Origin: Anaeromyxobacter dehalogenans
GTDB lineage: Bacteria; Myxococcota_A; UBA9042; DTJE01
DNA: 9,815 bases
Reading direction: 5' to 3'
NCBI GenBank assembly: GCA_020722625.1
Contig: DYKK01000106.1
Coordinates: 1 to 9,815, forward strand
The notes under the pieces were generated by a model. That model was given only the letters and a program-made list of their open reading frames with translations, did no database searches and had not been told where the DNA came from. Below, in pieces: positions 6,447 through 9,815 of this stretch; the first letter of the stretch is position 1; every line of letters begins with the position of its first letter. Made by a program: the position numbers and the translations under genes.

Positions 6447-7565
6447 CTACCCTGGTCCCAGGACCCAGGCCATCGCGAGCCCCAGGTAGTTTCCAATCGC
6501 GTATCCCACCAGCCCGGTCGCGATCCCGGACAGGATCACCTCGCGGTTTCCGAGAGCCGCCGCGACCGGACCCACGAAGGCCGGGCCGAAAATGGACGCA
6601 GTGTTCGTCACGATCAGGGTGTCCCGGTCCACCCGGAACAGGACCGCCAGCCCGAGGTGGAGGGCCGAGGCCCCGAACAGCACGAGGGCCGTCATGGCCA
6701 CGACAGCGGCCCCGCCGGTCCACAGGGCCTCGAAGTCCGCGGCCGACCCGATGGCCACGCAGAACACCAGCAACCAGTAGTTGCCGGTCGAATACGTCCC
6801 GGGCCAGGTCCGGACCCGGCGGACGAGGGAGCACGCGACCGCGACCGTGGACACCGCCAGGATGGCTGCGGCCGTCTGAAACTCCCCGAGCGGCAGCACG
6901 GACGCGACTCCTCCGCCTGCCGCGACGATCAGGGCGGCCAGGAGCACCGCGGCGGCCCGATGCGCGAGGGACGCGGGTCGCCCCTCGACCGGGTCCAGGG
7001 CCTCCGACGCCCCGGCGGGCGCGAAGGGCGGAAGCCAGCGGGCGTACAGCCGGGGCGCCACCGCGAGCAGGAACGGCAGATAGACCGTCGAGACCACGAT
7101 GTCCGCGGCGTTCAACGTCACGAAGGTCTCCGGCGGGACCCCGAGCGCCACCCCGATCGCGGCGAGGTTGGGGGTCCCGCCCGTATAGACCCCCGCCAGC
7201 ATCCCCACCACGTCCGCGTACCCCGGCACCCGATCTCGAAACAACAGCGCCGCGACCGACCCGGCGGCCGCGACCGAGACCACGCACAGCCCGAACGACA
7301 GGGTCGTGCGGCCCGCCAGGCGCGCCCACCGCACCACGTCGAGCGAGAACAGGAGCAGCGGAATGGCCAGGGCCACCGCCACGACCGACGCCGTGTTCGC
7401 GAGGTGCGGGTCCGGGGTCCATCCCGGCAGGTGGGCGAGGCCGAGTCCCAGGGCATAGCAGACCAGGACCGACCCCACGAGGCGCACGAGCCGGACGCGC
7501 CGCTCTGCCGCGAGGACGAGCGCCGGGAGCGCGAGGTAGGCCGCGACCTGGAAGACCACCGGCAT
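6447..7565 (-). CDS. DUF819 (YjcL-like) integral membrane protein
   Basis: The product is 372 residues with about ten hydrophobic segments and no signal peptide, so it should sit in the inner membrane. The family signature G-V-Y-T-G-G-T-P-N-L-A-A-I-G-V-A-L (125-141) and its C-terminal counterpart are visible: A-S-I-F-G-P-A-F-V-G-P-V-A-A-A-L (323-338), then G-Y-A-I-G-N-Y-L-G-L (354-363). These are two discontinuous glycine-rich half-repeats, as in secondary transporters. The natural substrate of DUF819 proteins is not one I can state. The ATG at 7565 is used; a GTG two codons upstream (7571) is equally possible, and neither has a clear Shine-Dalgarno. Translation probably relies on coupling to the TauE/SafE gene that ends at 7576. 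Its place between a TauE/SafE exporter and a periplasmic hydrolase suggests transport of a pathway intermediate or product. Confidence 0.88.
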   Translation of the reverse strand: MPVVFQVAAYLALPALVLAAERRVRLVRLVGSVLVCYALGLGLAHLPGWTPDPHLANTASVVAVALAIPLLLFSLDVVRWARLAGRTTLSFGLCVVSVAAAGSVAALLFRDRVPGYADVVGMLAGVYTGGTPNLAAIGVALGVPPETFVTLNAADIVVSTVYLPFLLAVAPRLYARWLPPFAPAGASEALDPVEGRPASLAHRAAAVLLAALIVAAGGGVASVLPLGEFQTAAAILAVSTVAVACSLVRRVRTWPGTYSTGNYWLLVFCVAIGSAADFEALWTGGAAVVAMTALVLFGASALHLGLAVLFRVDRDTLIVTNTASIFGPAFVGPVAAALGNREVILSGIATGLVGYAIGNYLGLAMAWVLGPG

Positions 7566-7575
7566 CGTCACGACT

Positions 7576-8313
7576 TCACGTGAGGACCAGGACCATCCCG
7601 ACCGCCATCAGGACCCCCTGGACCGCTGTCCGGAATCGGCCGGGGGCGATGCGGTGGTGGAGCCGCTCCCCGACCGCGATCCCGGCGAGGAGTCCGGGCG
7701 CGAGCACCGCCGCCAGTTCCCCCGCCTCCCCGAGTCCTCCCGCCCGCGCGAACGCCACGAGGAGAACGCTGTTGAGCACAAGCCACAGCGCCGACATCGT
7801 GGCCCGGAACTCCCCCTTGTCCGGGACCTCCACCGCGGTCAGGACCACGATGACCGGCCCACCGCTCGCGAACAGGCCGTGGAACACCCCCCCGACCCAC
7901 GGGAGCGCGACCCGCGCGAGCGCCGCCTTCCAGCCCGGTCCCCATCGCGGGACCTCGCCGTGTCGCAGGCCCCAGAGCCGGACGGCGGCCGCCCCGACCA
8001 CGAAGGCGCCGAGCAGGGTCCGCAGGCCCTCCGAGGGGAGGACCTCCGCGATGAGGCGCCCCATCCCCAACCCGATCCCCGCCAGGGGAAGCACCCGCAA
8101 CCCCAGGAAGCGCAGGCGCACCTTGCGCGCGTTTCGGGCCACGATCCACGCGCTCTGAAACCACCCCAGGACCACGAGGGCCGCGACCAGCGGCTCCACG
8201 GGCCACCACAGACTCCCCACGGCCAGCGCGAAGACCGTGGCGCCGAAGCCCGTCACCGTCTCGATGGTGTGGGCCAGGGCGACCACGGGGACCAGGGGCC
8301 ATGCGGCGGCCAT
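7576..8313 (-). CDS. TauE/SafE (TSUP) family anion exporter
   Basis: The product is 245 residues with seven to eight membrane segments and matches the family's usual length of about 250. The two inverted half-repeats each carry the expected motif: T-V-T-G-F-G-A-T-V-F-A (19-29), and G-G-V-F-H-G-L-F-A-S-G-G-P (141-153). Characterised members export sulfite, sulfoacetate and possibly taurine, but the family is large and many members handle other anions. The ATG at 8313 lies three bases after the stop of the lyase gene, and TGAGGA directly abuts it, so coupled translation is likely. The neighbouring lyase releases a two-carbon amino compound bearing phosphate or, hypothetically, sulfonate, which gives a plausible cargo. 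The family is clear; the substrate is inference. Confidence 0.9.
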   Translation of the reverse strand: MAAAWPLVPVVALAHTIETVTGFGATVFALAVGSLWWPVEPLVAALVVLGWFQSAWIVARNARKVRLRFLGLRVLPLAGIGLGMGRLIAEVLPSEGLRTLLGAFVVGAAAVRLWGLRHGEVPRWGPGWKAALARVALPWVGGVFHGLFASGGPVIVVLTAVEVPDKGEFRATMSALWLVLNSVLLVAFARAGGLGEAGELAAVLAPGLLAGIAVGERLHHRIAPGRFRTAVQGVLMAVGMVLVLT

Positions 8314-8316
8314 TCC

Positions 8317-9651
8317 TCACCCGTCCCCGCCGGTGTCCAGCAACTGGCCCAGAAAGTCCAGGATCAGGTCGCGGACCTCCGTCCCGTCGGGCATGGCCGC
8401 GGCCATCCCGTAGATCGCGGCGACCCCGGACACCCCCTCGTCCTCCCCGGCCTCGACCTCCGCGGCGGCCTCCCGGAGGTCCCCCAGGAAGGCGTCCGTC
8501 ACGGGCTCGTGCGCGGGCGTGATCATCAGGTGCAGGCTCGGCGGCGCCTGCTGGCGGTCCAGGTGCCAGCCCCTGCGCTCCATCCCGTCCGCGAGGCGAT
8601 GCGGGTCGCCGCGCTCGAACGTGAAGGCCATCACGCTCGCCGGCGGGTCCCCCAGGACCCTCAGGCCGGGGATCGCCCGGATCCCCTCGCGGAACCGGTC
8701 CGCGGTCCGGATCACCCGCTGCGCGAGCCGGAGGTACCCCTCCTCCCCGAGGTAGTTCATGACGGCCCAGGCCGCGGCCACGGCCCCTCCGGGGCGCGTC
8801 CCCAGGATGCCCGGCGACCCGTACAAGCCCCCGGGCCAGTGCGTGCACGCGAAGAACTGGTGGCGCCGCAGGCCCGCGTCCCGGTACAACAGGACGGAGG
8901 CCCCCTTCGCGGCGTACCCGTACTTGTGGACATCCGCCGAGATCGAGGTCACGCCCGGCACGTCGAGCCCGAACGGCGGGATCGGCCGCCCCAGTTTCCG
9001 CAGAAACGGGAGCAAAAATCCTCCCAGGCACGCGTCGCAGTGGAACAGGACCTCCCGCTCCGCCGCGAGGGAGGCCATCTCCTCGATCGGGTCCACGACC
9101 CCATGCGGATACGACGGGGCGGACCCGACGACGAGCACCGTGCGGGGGGTGAGGGACCGGCGGACCGCCTCGACGTCGGCCCGGAAGTCCGGGCCGACCG
9201 GGACGAGGACCGGGCGGACGCCGAAGTAGTGGGCGGCCTTCAGAAAGGCCGGATGCGCCGTCACGGGGAGGACCATCTCCGGGTCCCGGACGCCGCGCTC
9301 CGCCGCCCCCCAGTCGCGGGCGGTCTTGACGGCCAGGAGGATGCTCTCCGACCCGCCGGAGGTCATCGCGCCCGCGGTCCCGGGTCCTCCGCCCAACAGA
9401 CCGGCCGTCATCCCGACGACCTCGGCCTCGAAGCGCCGCAGACTCGGAAACGCGATGGGACTCAAGGCGTTTTCCGCCATGAACATCCCGTAGGCCCGCC
9501 TCACCAGGTCCGCGACCTCTTCCCCCGCGTGATAGACCAGGCTGAACGTCCTGCCACCCCGCCAGTCGGCGTCCTGGCGCCGGGACGCCTCCAGCCGGCG
9601 CAAGACCTCCTCGGCGCTTTGTCCGGAGACGGGCCACCCGCTCGAACCCAT
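8317..9651 (-). CDS. Sphingosine-1-phosphate lyase family PLP enzyme
   Basis: The product is 444 residues. S1P lyase cleaves the C2-C3 bond of phosphorylated sphingoid bases to phosphoethanolamine and a long-chain aldehyde. The match runs end to end: F-P-S-L-R-R-F-E-A-E-V-V (68-79), T-S-G-G-S-E-S-I-L-L-A-V-K-T-A-R-D (97-113), H-C-D-A-C-L-G-G-F-L-L-P-F (204-216) and D-V-H-K-Y-G-Y-A-A-K-G-A-S (240-252). Lys243 is the Schiff-base lysine, and Lys249 is the second conserved lysine. W-P-G-G-L-Y-G-S-P-G-I-L-G-T-R-P-G-G (272-289), P-P-S-L-H (370-374) and A-I-Y-G-M-A (412-417) follow. General group II decarboxylases lack this combination. There is no N-terminal membrane helix, unlike eukaryotic enzymes, so it should be cytosolic. 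The ATG at 9651 has a GGTGGA-type site upstream; a GTG at 9690 would fall within the presumed promoter. It is the first gene of the operon. The true head group, phosphate or sulfonate, is unknown. Confidence 0.92.
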   Translation of the reverse strand: MGSSGWPVSGQSAEEVLRRLEASRRQDADWRGGRTFSLVYHAGEEVADLVRRAYGMFMAENALSPIAFPSLRRFEAEVVGMTAGLLGGGPGTAGAMTSGGSESILLAVKTARDWGAAERGVRDPEMVLPVTAHPAFLKAAHYFGVRPVLVPVGPDFRADVEAVRRSLTPRTVLVVGSAPSYPHGVVDPIEEMASLAAEREVLFHCDACLGGFLLPFLRKLGRPIPPFGLDVPGVTSISADVHKYGYAAKGASVLLYRDAGLRRHQFFACTHWPGGLYGSPGILGTRPGGAVAAAWAVMNYLGEEGYLRLAQRVIRTADRFREGIRAIPGLRVLGDPPASVMAFTFERGDPHRLADGMERRGWHLDRQQAPPSLHLMITPAHEPVTDAFLGDLREAAAEVEAGEDEGVSGVAAIYGMAAAMPDGTEVRDLILDFLGQLLDTGGDG

Positions 9652-9678
9652 CGTTCCACCCCCGCCAGGGCTCCCAGT

Positions 9679-9707
9679 ATTGAAAAGCACTCGCCTTTCA
9701 AAGTAAA
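9679..9707 (-). promoter_or_regulatory. Candidate operon promoter overlapping an inverted repeat
   Basis: Reading the minus strand, TTTACT (9707-9702) and TTCAAT (9684-9679) each match four of six sigma-70 consensus bases, with a 17-base spacer, 28 bases before the ATG at 9651. Embedded is an inverted repeat, TTGAAAAG (9680-9687) and CCTTTCAA (9694-9701), with one mismatch and a 6-base spacer. It covers the -10 element and the spacer, a good place for a repressor. This is the most AT-rich patch in the window. Prediction by eye only. Confidence 0.45.
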
Positions 9708-9784
9708 CCGTGACTCCCCGCCACCCTCCGCCATCCCGATCGACGAAGAAACTCGACTCAAACCTGGAGCCGCGGGCACCTGGA

Positions 9785-9815
9785 CAAGTTCAGGAACAGG
9801 GTCAGAGGGCAGGTT
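9785..9815. repeat. CAGNNN array, second copy, cut by window edge
   Basis: CAG occurs at 9791, 9797, 9803 and 9810, preceded in phase by CAA at 9785. The variable triplets begin GTT, GAA, as in the array at 465-544. The 13-base string GTTCAGGAACAGG is identical at 495-507 and 9788-9800, in the same orientation. A 7-base slip before a CAGGTT also appears in both arrays. The array runs off the end of the window. The bases 9708-9784 between it and the promoter show no credible gene. Confidence 0.65.

Noticed and set aside
4636..6489. 617-residue plus-strand frame opposite the C45-like gene
   Set aside because: Its composition is dominated by Arg, Pro, Gly and His, with no recognisable domain; it is antisense to a convincing gene.
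6442..7422. Upstream extension of the C45-like frame
   Set aside because: It reads through the DUF819 gene as Gly/Arg-rich shadow. The lipoprotein signal starts at 6441.
9708..9784. A further gene upstream of the operon
   Set aside because: No frame with a plausible start, composition or motif. The open frame here is a shadow extension of the lyase region.

Overview
The window is very GC-rich DNA, around 70% by eye. It comes from a Gram-negative bacterium: it encodes two lipoprotein signal peptides, an outer-membrane beta-barrel protein ending in an aromatic residue, and periplasmic Ntn-hydrolases. A high-GC phylum such as Gemmatimonadota, Myxococcota or Acidobacteriota would fit, but nothing here fixes the lineage.

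Layout. Bases 1-338 hold the end of a plus-strand gene for a small four-helix-bundle protein of the 23S rRNA intervening-sequence (S23/IVP) family. Bases 339-649 are a gene-poor spacer. It contains two near-identical hairpins, a hexanucleotide-periodic CAGNNN array and a G/C hairpin. A 37-codon plus-strand ORF (650-763) resembles the extreme C-terminus of a beta-hydroxyacid dehydrogenase and may be a remnant. From 9651 down to 772, six minus-strand genes are packed head to tail with gaps of 13 bases or fewer and one 4-base overlap, so they look like a single operon. A candidate promoter with an inverted repeat lies at 9679-9707, in the only clearly AT-rich patch. A second CAGNNN array begins at the right edge of the window.

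In transcription order the operon encodes: (1) a cytoplasmic PLP enzyme that is a convincing sphingosine-1-phosphate lyase homologue; (2) a TauE/SafE-family anion exporter; (3) a DUF819 multi-pass membrane protein; (4) a lipoprotein of the C45/acyl-CoA:6-APA acyltransferase Ntn-hydrolase family; (5) an outer-membrane beta-barrel protein; and (6) a penicillin-acylase-family (S45) Ntn-hydrolase, probably also a lipoprotein. Together they form an envelope-spanning set: a barrel and two amide hydrolases outside, two transporters in the inner membrane, and a C-C lyase for long-chain amino-alcohol head groups in the cytoplasm.

My main hypothesis, which is inference, is a pathway that breaks down N-acylated sphingoid-type lipids. 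No sphingoid-base kinase is present but a TauE/SafE transporter is, so sulfonolipids (N-acyl capnines) are an attractive substrate. The lyase would then yield taurine plus a fatty aldehyde. The C45-like protein is odd in its own right. Its only cysteine is the lipobox cysteine, a serine sits where the catalytic cysteine is expected, and a MopE-like acidic metal-binding motif lies in a long insertion.
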